A stretch of DNA of 64,000 bases, from positions 124,001 to 188,000 of the forward strand of contig JACATO010002218.1 in the NCBI GenBank assembly GCA_018389105.1, in the 5' to 3' direction. A model generated the notes under the pieces. That model searched no databases. It saw nothing but the letters and a program-made list of their open reading frames with translations, and had not been told where the DNA came from. Position 1 is the first letter of the stretch. Every line of letters starts with the position of its first letter. The translations under genes were made by a program, and so were the position numbers. The stretch comes from Nautilus pompilius (taxonomy: Eukaryota; Mollusca; Cephalopoda; Nautilida; Nautilidae). Shown here in pieces: positions 52,638 to 62,379 of the stretch.

Positions 52638-55600
52638 ATTTAAACTGAACTCCCTTTATAAATAGACTCCGTAAGCAGAACCACCCTTTTCTAATAATTT
52701 ATCTCCATCGTTAACTTTAGGATAGTTTAAGTAAACACAAACTTTCCACACTGCGGAAAGATCACAAATGTTTGTGCATCATAGCTTGTATTGAGCTGTA
52801 GCGATTGTTCGTCATAGTTGTGCATAGTAACTATCCATTATATGTCATAGTCGTGCTTAGTAACTATCCATTATACGTCATAGTTGTGCAAGGTAGTTTT
52901 GTATTTATTAGAAATTGGTCTAACTGCATTTAAACTTCTTAAAAGTGTCTAAAACCATAAGGATTTAAAATTATTTTTAAATGCCTACGAAAATCTGTGA
53001 TTAACGACTTGAAAATCGAAACCAAGTCATCACTAGTAGTGATATACAGTAAGACTGTGGCAGACCTCATTGTTCAATCAAGATGCTTTAAATAGCCGGT
53101 AAACGTCTGGGTTTTTGATAATTCTACAGTCCTTACTGGTCAGAACCGACCCCAGTGTAAATTAACTTACGAATATTGCAGTAGCCGTTATCATCTGTGG
53201 TCCACCCTTCGCAGCAAACTGGCACGGTGTGAGTCAGGGTCTGTTCCTTATTGGTTGTCTTTTGACACAAACGTCTAGGCACCCTGTGGACGGGACACAC
53301 AAACGTAAATACGGGCTTTCATTGAAATTAGAATGCTGTGATATCCCCCCCCCTCTCTCTACTTTTGGGTATTACATTTTGAATTTCATTTCTAATTCAA
53401 TTTAAATTAAAGTTGAATTCATAATTAAATCTGAAACAAAAGGGTTTTTCTCTCTCGTTAAATTTATGCCATATTTAAATTTTTCTACGCATCAAAGTGA
53501 CGCCACTCTGCTTATCTTTCTCATGATATGAGTTCGCGATTTATGGGATAAATACCCTAGATATGGGGATATTTTGTCTGGTCCCAATAAAGAAGAAAAA
53601 AAATAATATGGAATTACATTAAAGCGTAATCTCATAAGAGATAAACTTTTAATTTAAGTAGTGCGAAAGATCTCGTTTCTAAAAATGACGTCACAGCTAA
53701 AAATAGTAATGGTGGAAAAACAAGTGTCGTTGACCTTTGACCCAGATACATTGCAAGCAGTCGTTGGAAAGCTCCCCCGATGTTGATAGACTTTGTGTAC
53801 CGGTCTTCGCCGGAGCACGGTACCATTACAGTTTGACTGACCACCATTGTTTTCCGAACCACCTTGGTGCAGACATGGTGGTGGTCATTAGAGGTGACCA
53901 GGTCATCGGGGGGTTGACCTGCAGAGAGCCGAGGGTCAAGAGGGAATCCGTGAAAATTCGACGGGATCAGCTGTTCGCGGAGAGACGGACGCTCGTCTGG
54001 GGATGGCTGCCCGTGGAAATGACGAGACAACGGCGGCGAACGACCGTCACCAGGCGGCAGCAGTGGCGCTGAGCCATCGCCACCAGGCGGCGGTTCCTGA
54101 CTGTCTAGAAATGGCGGCAATTTGAAATTGAAGGAAAACGGTTGGTCAGCTGGAAGGTTCATGCCGAAAAGCGGGGGCGGACCCCTCAACTCGGGCGGTA
54201 TTTCCATGTTGAGCAATGGTGGTTTTTTATCTAAATCCGGCGTCGAACTCAAACCTGGCAGTGCTGCCTGGTCCTGAAATAGCGAATGTCCGTCGAAATT
54301 CGGCGATGCAGCCATGCCTAATGACGGATCCATGCTAAATTCTGATCCCGCAAACGATGGTCGTTTTTGTAATGGATCGTCCGTGTCTGGCAATGGCGGC
54401 GGCTCTTTGTTAAAGGTTGAAGGTCCGTCCACGTTCGATAGAATATCAGTACTTAAAGATGACAGCTGCGGAACCACTTGGAGATTTCCTAATCTGAAAA
54501 AGTAAGAAAATACTTATTATCCCTGTACAGTGATGATCATAATTATTGTACCACCTATGTTTTTTTATTCCTTTGTGTAAATAATAGGTTGCCGAAATGA
54601 AGCTACTTAGTTAGTTGTCTAGGGGATAATAAGACCGTAAACAAGAATCAGCTGAACATTTCCCGGTTAACCACGCCAGCCAAATGCAAAATAGAGGCCG
54701 TCTGCATCATATTTACTTTCTTGTCCATTTCAGCCACGGATGTGCTCCATTTCAGATCATACGTTCAGTAAAAGAGCTTCTATAATATCTCTACGTCTTA
54801 AACTAAGCAGATGTGTATGCCTGAAAGGCAGTGTTTGCGAATTAGGTAGAAATGATGATGAGTGTCAAAGTTCATTAATTGTTCAGCGACACGGACGCTT
54901 GTTTTTCGAGCTGTCTTGAGACGTGCCACGTGGCAGCTTTATTGTTTAGATTCACCACTTGGCGCGACAGTCACTTCAATCGAGTAACTGTTTTTTATCC
55001 TATCCGCAGTTTGGGTAGAAGTCACCAATACGCATCTTAGATAATAGGAAGGATCCCGCACGTGAAGTTTACTCTAATAGTAAAACAAAAAAAAGCCGTT
55101 TTATATCGCTGTCAAAAATTAACAAAAGCATCCGTTCTGCTCCGTTACAAGCAGCAAAAAAATTACAAAAGAAAACAATCAAAGGGGCAGGAGATGCAAG
55201 AATCCCGCGGCACTTAAAGTGAAAGCCTACACAACAATAGAAGAATATTACAATAGAATCAAAAACTATATAGCGAAGTAAAACTATGCGATAGAAAAAG
55301 GGGGGAATACTTTATAATAGAACAGAATTTACATTAGAAATAAAACAAACAAATAACTATACATCGAAAGAAAAAAAAAACCTACAGAAATAAAAAAAAA
55401 TTAAAATTCCGCTTTAAAGCCGATTTAAGAAAAACGGGTCTGCTCTTCTTTTCTGTTGGTGACGTCATGTTTACGTCACGTGGAGGAGCCGGGGTTAAAA
55501 CTACGTCGTTAAATAGGCTGGGTGCTGGTACATCTCTGTCTTTAGTGATGAAACGGTGAGAGCATGGAACGGTTTTTTTTTCCCTCGTAAACGTTTTCTA

Positions 55601-56721
55601 ATGCAGCGCCATTTATTGGCAGAAACCTCATTAAAGCTGGCCGACCACTTACCCACCCCCCCCCCCCCCCACCGGGAAAGCGACTGCCCGTTAATTAACG
55701 ACTTTTCCTCCCCGTATCCAATCTGAATTCTTGTCGTCGCCTGCAGGTCTTCTCACGTTTCGCAGAGACGACTTGAGAACAAAATCGGGAGACCCGCGCG
55801 TGTGTGTGTGTGTGCGTGTGTGTGTGGGGGGGGGGGGAATGCGGCCACCGATCGGCCTCAGATTTGGCGGGAGAGGTCGCGAGGTGTTTCGGCACCGCCC
55901 TTAAGCCAAAGCGAGGCGTTTATATTTAGAATCGTCGTCGTCACCTGGCAGTCGGCCATCGCGGGATGGCTCTCTTGAAAAGAATATGTTACCCCCGATT
56001 ATAAAGATAGGACCGCAGTAAATGACTTGCTTGTTATTCATAGGTCAGTGACAACAACAACAACAACAACAAAATAATACTGGTTTTTGTATATTCTTTG
56101 AAAAAAATGTTCATAGATCTCGAATAAATTGTTTATGGACATTCGGCAATAACTATATCATTATTTTTTTTGTTTGTTTGTTGTTTTTTTGCTGCTTTAC
56201 TATTTATTCTCCAAATAAAGATATCTTTAAATATATTTCCAATCTTTCTAATTCCGGTATACGAAAAACTAACGATTTGGACATATAATGCGTGTTGTTG
56301 TTGTTGTTGTTTTTTTTAAAAAGTTATATTAGTTTTAAAGATGGAATTCCTTCGCAGCAAGGACAGGGAGATTTTGTTTTAGGATCGCGTTCATTTATAA
56401 TATTTCTCGTATAATTGTCTCGTCGTCTCGGAGAAACTGGACGCACAAGTTTCGCTCTATTATCATTAATATACCGTAAGGTCTGTTCTGTCTCGGTGGC
56501 GCTTCCGATCCCCGCCATTGTTGGTAGACCGTGTTCTCCGGAACAACCGTACAGATGAGCGAGCGAGGCCGGACGGCGGTCAGGCTCAGCACCACCGATG
56601 ACGACGACAACAACAACAACAACAACGACAACAGAAGCTACGAACGAACCCACCTCGTATCCCTTTCCGCCTGTGCCAGCAGCAGGTGCAAAACCAGAAA
56701 AGCAGCGCGGGTGGCGGCCAT
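44651..56721 (-). CDS. EMI/EGF/WAP/VWC/HYR single-pass membrane protein, 9 coding exons, 800 aa
   Basis: Coding exons in transcript order: 56721-56654, 54493-53735, 53283-53171, 52146-52030, 48273-48166, 47460-47122, 46317-46084, 45665-45429, 45078-44651. All junctions are GT/AG and the joined frame is open for 800 codons plus stop. Domain order: signal peptide (about 1-18), Pro/Leu/Asp-rich linker (about 24-226), EMI (about 229-313), four-cysteine EGF-like (314-352), canonical EGF (353-388), WAP (389-434), VWC (about 440-501), HYR 1 (502-579), HYR 2 (580-658), transmembrane helix (about 680-700), basic stop-transfer CRKRKK, and a tail with PPSY (720-723), an acidic patch and YATV (787-790). 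EMI, WAP and HYR modules typically mediate extracellular adhesion or matrix assembly, so an adhesion or recognition receptor is inferred. Function and orthology are unknown. Expression and exact start are unverified. Confidence 0.88.
45429..45665 (-). CDS. Exon 8: HYR domain 2
   Basis: Acceptor is a 19-nt T-rich tract ending ttaag|ACCC, donor ACAG|gtaggt. Encodes TFCPKDQVV, WEIPVAVDN, FPPGETTVEYRTED and VCHFVITV, all standard HYR landmarks. 79 residues, phase 1-1. Confidence 0.9.
45785..45880 (+). mobile_element. Possible tRNA-like/SINE head (intron 7)
   Basis: GGGTTCGAATCTTCC is an excellent Pol III B box at about 45848. An A box upstream is only weakly matched. Antisense to the host gene. 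Confidence 0.35.
46084..46317 (-). CDS. Exon 7: HYR (hyalin repeat) domain 1
   Basis: Acceptor tctttcag|ACCC, donor CGAG|gtgagc. Begins DPVFFNCPSDV and ends AKAVDDSGAEVVCVLKVQV, the usual HYR frame with its two cysteines. The central aromatic/Pro segment is diverged. 78 residues, phase 1-1. Confidence 0.85.
47122..47460 (-). CDS. Exon 6: WAP domain plus VWC domain
   Basis: One 339-nt exon carries two modules. The first has all eight WAP cysteines in the four-disulfide-core order (KDGRCP, SCPTSC, FECPG, KCC, VC, TC). The second has the VWC pattern (CMC, RCHTFPCP, SC, CCEMC). Donor CAGG|gtaaga. Phase 1-1. Confidence 0.9.
47950..48125 (-). mobile_element. tRNA-derived SINE candidate (intron 5 of membrane-protein gene)
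   Basis: Minus strand reads TTAGCACGACTGCTC (A-box-like) and AAGTTCGACCCCCACC (B-box-like) about 30 bp apart. The sequence is GC-richer than its surroundings and lies 40 bp from exon 5. Could be a tRNA pseudogene instead. Confidence 0.5.
48166..48273 (-). CDS. Exon 5: canonical EGF module
   Basis: Acceptor ccctctag|TAAC, donor CCAG|gtaagg. The six-cysteine pattern is complete: C...C FNGGVC ... CMC ... GILC. There is no DxD/N calcium-binding signature at the start. Symmetric phase 1-1 exon. Confidence 0.9.
49829..49943. repeat. (AAT)n microsatellite, about 38 units
   Basis: Nearly pure AAT on + with three single AGT interruptions, in the 3.8-kb intron 4. Confidence 0.98.
50199..50225. repeat. 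(CT)n microsatellite
   Basis: About 13 CT units in intron 4; similar runs occur at 24499-24516 and 3590-3604. Confidence 0.95.
50318..50381. repeat. (AAT)n microsatellite
   Basis: About 20 units with one frame slip, same orientation as the array at 49.8 kb, in intron 4. Confidence 0.97.
50820..50884. repeat. (ATT)n microsatellite, inverted relative to the 49.8 and 50.3 kb arrays
   Basis: About 20 units with two slips. Complementary to the neighbouring (AAT)n arrays, so the intron RNA could fold back. Confidence 0.97.
51054..51075. repeat. (CTG)7 trinucleotide repeat
   Basis: Seven GCT/CTG units at the start of a CpG-containing block in intron 4. Not in a recognised coding exon. Confidence 0.9.
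51060..51620. promoter_or_regulatory. CpG-containing block in intron 4, possible internal or antisense promoter
   Basis: CpG-richer than the rest of the intron. On + it contains ATGGATAGGGAC opening 13 codons to CGAAG|gtatga, a possible antisense first exon. On - it has ATGGTCCC opening 15 codons to GCTG|gtaggt, but that phase does not fit exon 5. Confidence 0.3.
52030..52146 (-). CDS. Exon 4: atypical four-cysteine EGF-like module
   Basis: Acceptor tttgtacag|CCAC, donor GAGC|gtaagt. It has the EGF landmarks CQNGG, YCNCP, F.GKFC but lacks the first cysteine and the one expected after NGG (NGGTP instead). Two disulfides rather than three are predicted. Symmetric phase 1-1 exon. Confidence 0.85.
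52310..52336. repeat. (AC)n microsatellite
   Basis: About 13 AC units in intron 3 of the membrane-protein gene. Confidence 0.95.
52478..52502. repeat. (TA)n microsatellite
   Basis: About 12 TA units; similar shorter runs are at 13267-13287 and 28483-28500. Confidence 0.95.
52548..52637. repeat. (ATT)n microsatellite
   Basis: About 29 units with one slip, in intron 3. Same orientation as the 50.8 kb array. Confidence 0.97.
52811..52893. repeat. 33-bp tandem repeat, 2.5 copies
   Basis: Two near-identical 33-bp units beginning GTCATAG at 52811 and 52844, plus a half unit at 52877, inside intron 3 of the membrane-protein gene. Confidence 0.9.
53171..53283 (-). CDS. Exon 3: second half of EMI domain
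   Basis: Acceptor gtccacag|GGTG, donor ATTC|gtaagt. Encodes RRLCQKTT and ends with the EMI hallmark VCCEGW. The domain is split by a phase-2 intron between its halves. Confidence 0.9.
53735..54493 (-). CDS. Exon 2: proline-rich linker and first half of EMI
   Basis: A 759-nt exon after acceptor tttttcag|ATTAGG. It encodes about 200 residues rich in Pro, Leu and Asp (repeated PPPL/PPLL patterns, probably disordered), then HVCTKVVRKTMVV and the first cysteines of the EMI domain. Donor is CAAAG|gtcaac. The linker contains no cysteine. Confidence 0.88.
54494..56653 (-). other. Intron 1 of the membrane-protein gene (2.2 kb)
   Basis: Contains a TGACGTCA followed by ACGTCACGTGG at 55460-55481, the poly-C/poly-G pair and (CAA)n/(TTG)n runs. 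No coding exon seen. Confidence 0.7.
55655..55840. repeat. Poly-C tract and (TG)n-poly-G tract, 150 bp apart
   Basis: A run of about 14 C near 55660 and a TG run ending in about 12 G near 55827, within intron 1. They are complementary and could pair or form G-rich structure. Confidence 0.9.
56654..56721 (-). CDS. Membrane-protein gene exon 1: signal peptide
   Basis: Starts ATG GCC GCC and encodes MAATRAAFLVLHLLLAQAER: one arginine, a leucine-rich core and an AQA cleavage context. Donor is ACGAG|gtgggt. Its phase matches the exon 2 acceptor 2.2 kb away. The start choice rests on the signal-peptide character; an unsplice-able TAG follows if read through. Confidence 0.8.
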
Positions 56722-56930
56722 GCTTTGACGTTCTGTCCCCTGATCGCCGAGGCTGAATACTGATAAGGAATGTGACTCGAAGCACCACGCCTCTCCCGTC
56801 CACCATCACGATCACGGCATTACGATTAATTATCCGAAAAGGTCGCGGGGTTAAGCAGAATGCTGTGTCAACCTTTCTTACCTGTCTGATGTAAGTTTTA
56901 CCTGGCCAGGTAAGATTCCTACAGTCCTCT
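56722..56930 (-). promoter_or_regulatory. 5' flank/leader of the membrane-protein gene
   Basis: CpG-containing sequence upstream of the ATG. It includes a strong minus-strand donor (CAGACAG|gtaaga near 56880) that could define an upstream noncoding exon, and a 16-bp palindrome at 56898-56913. No clear TATA box seen. Confidence 0.4.
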
Positions 56931-57909
56931 AGAATACGAAAACAGCGGTTTAAAAAAAAAAAATATATATATTATGCCATTTTTTATAGCCAACAGAAAG
57001 AAATACGATCACAAGTGTTCTAATATAATATTAATATTTAAATAATGTCTTTTTAAAAAGTTTTCCAAGTTTTGAGGAATCTTTGTGCATTTGTATACCA
57101 TCTGGACGTCCCCCAAAACTGATAAAAGTATTAGAGATATTGGAAAAAATACAGCAGTAGAGAAATCTATGTAAAACCTCTCTTTTTTTTTTTTGTTTCT
57201 TCTCTATTTACTTCTCCTAAATATGAACAAGAGACATTTCTCAGTTTCATTAACCAGATTTGGTTACTTCCATAAAGACGGTTGTATTGATGGCGTGCGC
57301 ACCGAAACTACCAACAGAGGGTGTGGGCTCGGTCTTGATCCCCCTTGGGGGGGACTCTGGCGAGCCTTCCATGGCCTGGCTATGGTAGCGAAGACTCTCA
57401 TTTAGAGACATCGGGTCCAAGCACAGATGTAGATTTTCCAAAACAACCTCAGCTTCCGACAGATGGTGATCCGCCACGCGGTAAACGCTGATAAATACAC
57501 CGAGTCGTCTGGTAGTACCCAAGCAGTAAGAGAGTAACACTACGTCACGTTTCACCAAGAGGATGCTGGGAATTTTAATGGCGGTATTTCGATTGTACAA
57601 TCAGCTGCTAGTAAAATTGTTTTGATGAAGGCTTCATCAACCATTTGGAGCCTATTAAGGACTTGTTATGGTAACAAGTCGTATATCATTACTTATTCTG
57701 TGTTTCAGCCCGCGGATTAAGTACTATTTACATTTAACTAAGGTCGGACATCTTGGTTTAGAATACGTGAACTAGATGGGGATTCTACGCCACTGGACAA
57801 TGTCCGGCGTTTTCATTAAGTCGATGGCTTAGCTGATGAGATCATTGGTTAGCTACTCTTCCATAAACCGGACGAAGAATTATAAACTCTTCTGTTAAAA
57901 TCTGTTACA

Positions 57910-58290
57910 GTGGACTTGAAAGACGTATTGAGGAACCGCTTAGATGGGCTGCGCGCGCGGTCTCACTGGTTTCCATCCGGCCAATCGTACATGAAGCCGC
58001 CCCACAATGCAGCGCCACAAGAACCCATGGCGAGGCAGTCGAATGGTTCCGGGCGTTTAGCTATCAAATCGTTACAGCGAATAAAGTACCGAAACTCTGA
58101 TGGAGAGAGAAAAGTGCGACAGCAAAAGAATTACCCTTGGATCTGTCCTTTGATGACCATAAGAGAGATTTTCACCGGCTTCTACTCGGAGGCTGTCCGG
58201 AGTTTTCGTAGCGTTGTGTTTCGGAAAGAATTTCCGAATTATCAGCAGATGGAAACCGGATTTGGACCACATAAACAGATATATGGTTAA
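57910..58290 (+). CDS. Unassigned 126-codon ORF
   Basis: Open frame starting MDLKDVLRNRLDGLRARSHW in a GC-richer block, preceded by a possible acceptor (ctgttacag). Composition is basic with no domain, signal peptide or motif I recognise. May be noncoding CpG-rich DNA. Confidence 0.2.
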   Translation: MDLKDVLRNRLDGLRARSHWFPSGQSYMKPPHNAAPQEPMARQSNGSGRLAIKSLQRIKYRNSDGERKVRQQKNYPWICPLMTIREIFTGFYSEAVRSFRSVVFRKEFPNYQQMETGFGPHKQIYG

Positions 58291-60399
58291 TGCCGGTTCT
58301 GTCCACACCGTTATGCCATGGCACATCAGATAATACAATGTATCTCTGACCCCCTGACTTTGTTTACGTATTCAATGTTGAAGCCCTTTCAGCTCCTTCA
58401 AAAATCTTTTTTTTTTTCTCTCATAGGCTTTACATAAAAGTAAGTAACAGCATCTATAGGGGAGACAATCGGAGCTAATAATTCCTTATTAAACGTATGA
58501 CGTCAGTTATAGCCTCATTTTTACGCTTAAATGGGAATTACTGCTGTTGTAACAACTTACCCCTGTAAAAACTAGCGCCGGTTGTACAATATCATTCGCA
58601 AATTTTTTTATTTAAAGTTATTATATGACTCAACGACGCTTCATAATTGACTCTTTAACACCGGTTCGAACACACCATCGTCGGGATGTGAAAGGTTTAG
58701 ACAGTGAATGATACAAGTCTGTCGAACCAGGATTTATAAAGCTGCTATCAAATTGTCTTTTTTCATGCTTAATATGTTTTTCGTACATCGATAAATATTA
58801 ATTATTTTCATAATTAAGCAGTAGTTTTATAAGGTTAAATGTAAAACCACGTGATGAAGCTTAACATAAATTTACAATCATACACTTAACTGGTCTAATT
58901 TTAACTGTTCACAAAATATTCCCAATGTGTGGTGCAGCCTTAACGTTTTCTGGATTATGCATATCCCTGATCCAGTTATCTTTATCAGCCATAAGCCATT
59001 TCTCTTTTAGGAGTATACTGGTGAAACAGTTTTCTGGGTGCTCATATAAAAAGTCTACATTGCACACTTCTTTGTGATACTGTTATGAACTTCTGGTACC
59101 ACTAAGTAAAGCTTGGAAAAAAACTATGGCATTTGGTGGGGTGCGCGAACTCAAGCTAACATACTATTTAATAATTATCAAGTCTAAAGAAAATTGACAA
59201 GGAATACATTCTGAACAGCGAAGAAATAACTATTCGTCGTGAACTCGTAGCCCCTTCCTCTTATGTAATTCGTGAGTTTTATTGGTCTGTGTTTGCAGGA
59301 TCCAGCTAAACCCTCTCTATAACATCGTCTGGATTAACAAAAATGGCCAGAGACATTGTCGAGAATAGTTGAGCATGACCCTGTGTTTCTGAGAAATAAA
59401 CGAGAGCCCTTCTATCTTGAGGAATTACCTGCCTGTCCGGAAGAATTACCTGCTTCTCTGTAGTCTTATAAGAGATTATCTGTCTGTGCACAGCGTTAGC
59501 TCTGGAAGATTTACCATCTTTTGATTATGACTGCATATAATATATATTTTAATGTAAAAGTTATGCATTACCTATTTTTCTTTAAATTCTTATCAGAAAT
59601 TATTTCCTTATAAAAAAAACTGATAAGTAAAAAAAAGTTTTTTTTTAATATTTATTTTTACTGACTAAAACTGAAAATTCCAGGTGTATATATGTCCATT
59701 CTAAATATTGGCGCACCTGCTCTGAGTGTGCAATCAAAATGAATTGAAGAAAGCAACTGATGTGATAGTTAAAAAATGCACAAGGATGACGACGACCTCT
59801 TGCCTCTATTCCATCTAATCGAACTGTTTCTCAGCACTAGGATGGGAGAAAGGTTGCAAAGCCAAATAGTTTCCTGCTTTATTGTACTACACGTAAAAGT
59901 AAGTTAGACAAACTTATATTTTATGTAACCCTACATATCTGCAACGTACATTCATTCCCAGCATCATATTTTCTGTCAAAACTAGAGAAAAGAACAACAA
60001 CAAAAAAACAGCTTCTTTCAGGCTTCTTTTCGAAATATCTGGTGAACCGACTTTCCATAACTTTTATTCTGATTAGTAAATAGGAATTATAGTTAAAATC
60101 TGTTCAAGTTTTAAAATCTAAGTGTTGGCTCTGTCTCTTTAACTAAATGATATTAAGTACTGTGTAGATTCAGCAGGTGAATAGTTTCTGAGCAGGGCAG
60201 GAAGAAGCTATCATGGCTTGCGTCTCAAACTACAGAAATATATCATCTGGTATTTTTTTTGTTGATGATGTTTCTCTAACTTACTGTGTCAAAGATAATA
60301 TTAAAAGGACAACTTCGAGACAACATAATTACAATTTTTCCAACAGGTTTATCTCCCCTTGCAAAATTTTCAGTTTTGTATTTTCCAAATTAATTTTAG

Positions 60400-60445
60400 G
60401 ATGAAGAGCAAAACACCTGGGTTAATGGAAGAGAACGACCACCCG
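60400..60445 (+). CDS. Possible isolated small exon
   Basis: A 46-nt segment flanked by aattttag| and |gtaaga. One open frame reads DEEQNTWVNGRERPP. No partner exon was found; chance occurrence is possible. Confidence 0.2.
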
Positions 60446-61634
60446 GTAAGAAAAGTGATGGATTTAGAAAGGAGGATAAGGATGAGAAGAGAGTGAACGA
60501 GTACGCACTGCGGCGATAAGAACGTCAGCCATCTAGCGCTGCATCAAATTCCCAAAGTTCACTATGAGTGTTCCAGGCACAGGCAAGCACAAATAGTGAC
60601 AGTGCTGAACAATATCTCCAATTAGGGAGACAATTTGGTTTTATCGTCTGCTAATAACAACTTGGTTCAGATGCCATAGAAGTAGGCATACTGTCGTTAT
60701 TTCTAATAAAAACTCACTAGAGTCGATGATGCCAATCCAAGGCAAACGATAGTTCTTATAATTTTTATTAAAGAGGAAGAAATTAGTGCCTCTTTAGTTT
60801 GGAAAATCAGCTTTAAATTTTAGCAGTGCGTGCCGATGTGAGGACGTTCCATTGGTTACCGGCAGACAGAAGCTCGATTCACATTCCATACCCCATGCTC
60901 TAATTTTGCAATTTGTTTTACATACGAGATTAACCCGCCTACAACCAGAAGCCATCATAAAGCCCATTTTATGAAAATAGTGATTCTCAAGCACTGTGGT
61001 TCCGGTATTTCCCTAATCCACTCACCGCGCGCATGTCTGTGCCAGCACGCTGCGAAAAGTCGTGTGACGTCATTATCGGGACGGGGTTAACCCCTAGGCC
61101 ACCGACGTCATCCTGGAACGGCGGAGTGATCGTTCCATAGTAAAAATTCTCTCCACAAACGAAGCTGATCCGGTTCAGTGAGTGAAAGCAAGTTACAAAA
61201 GCAAAAAAAAAAAAAGAAAAGGGGCGATGAGGAGTCTATGCGTGCACAACGCTTGTTCCTTCTCAGTCTTGAATTAAAGAGAGAGGAAAAGACAGCGATA
61301 TCCTACAGAAAACAACGCGGCTCTAAACGGTGGCCAAACAAGAAAAATGCTGAACACGAAAATGCTTCCAGGTTTTAAGTACTCAGAATATGCTTGATTA
61401 ATATTGGATTTACTGTTTGAGGCATTGGGTATCTAAGAGGATAAGGGGACTACTTGCTTGTGGGTAGGATTAAAACTGCTTGGCTCTCTACAGTTAACCC
61501 TACTACTACTGGCCATTGTTAAAAACAGGCTGAAGCGTAGCTTTTAATTAGACGGAAAAGTCTATCAATTGAACTGTAAGTGGTTTAGTGGATTAGTCTG
61601 CCAAGGTATGGAACTGATGTACGATTTTCTCTCT

Positions 61635-61649
61635 CCCTGTACTGACATC

Positions 61650-61681
<32 letters not shown>

Positions 61682-61827
61682 ATGTACTGACGTCACATCC
61701 TCTCTCTCCATCTCTCTGTGTGTGTACTGACGTCACATCCTCTCTCTCTATGTACTGACGTCACATCCTCTCTGTGTGTGTGTGTACTGACGTCACATCC
61801 TCTCTCTCTATGTATTGACGTCACATC

Positions 61828-61879
<52 letters not shown>
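61635..61879. repeat. CT-rich satellite array with five TGACGTCA sites
   Basis: Alternation of (CT)n and short TG runs with the module GTACTGACGTCACATCC. Exact TGACGTCA begins at 61688, 61728, 61756, 61788 and 61816. A decayed copy (TGACATCA) precedes them near 61643. Spacing is irregular (28-40 bp). The array ends in a long (CT)n run at 61827-61879. Confidence 0.95.
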
Positions 61880-61881
<2 letters not shown>

Positions 61882-62379
61882 GGCTTTATACAACAGCTTC
61901 CTGCCTCCTTACGAAGACAAATCTAAAATGCAGCTAATTAAGCTGAATTAATTAAATAACGAAGTTGGTGCCGTCAGTTGTTAACGAGAAAGCGTTAAAG
62001 TGGCTGGTCGAGCGAGGGCTCGTGAGGAGTTCCGATTATCGCCGATTGCTTCCAGACCTGCAGCCATGAAGTCAAAAAAAAAACTTCGCTGGAATGGAAT
62101 CGCATTAAAAGCCTTAGCCTTCCAAAAAATAACAACAACAAAATAATTAACATGGTATCTGCTTTTAAAGAACGACAGACATTTATCCTACTTCTATTCA
62201 TAAGCAAACACGAGTTTTCGTGGCGCTTCCTAGTCTATCGGCCAGTAGAAGTCGCCATCAGAAAATGCCAGGTTATTATTCTAAAGCTGCCGCTTAAACT
62301 CCAGAGAAATTTGTTTTGTGTTGATTTTCTTAAACATTTTCAAAATTAATTCATAAATGGAGATTGGGTCTTTTTATTA

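Larger units (their letters stand above)
56931..61634. other. Right flank without assignable gene
   Basis: Mixed AT-rich DNA with GC-richer patches at 57.25-57.6, 57.9-58.3 and 61.0-61.15 kb. A minus frame at 57600-57250 is open for 116 codons (including SPESPPRGIKTEPTPSVGSF) but not recognised. Single TGACGTCA at 58498 and 61065. Confidence 0.5.

Noticed and set aside
53737..54505. Plus-strand ORFs of 111 and 63 codons
   Set aside because: Antisense shadows of exon 2 of the membrane-protein gene, which has spliced support and a real EMI domain.
61693..61951. Serine/leucine and arginine/glutamate repeat ORFs
   Set aside because: Both are translations of the CT-rich array.
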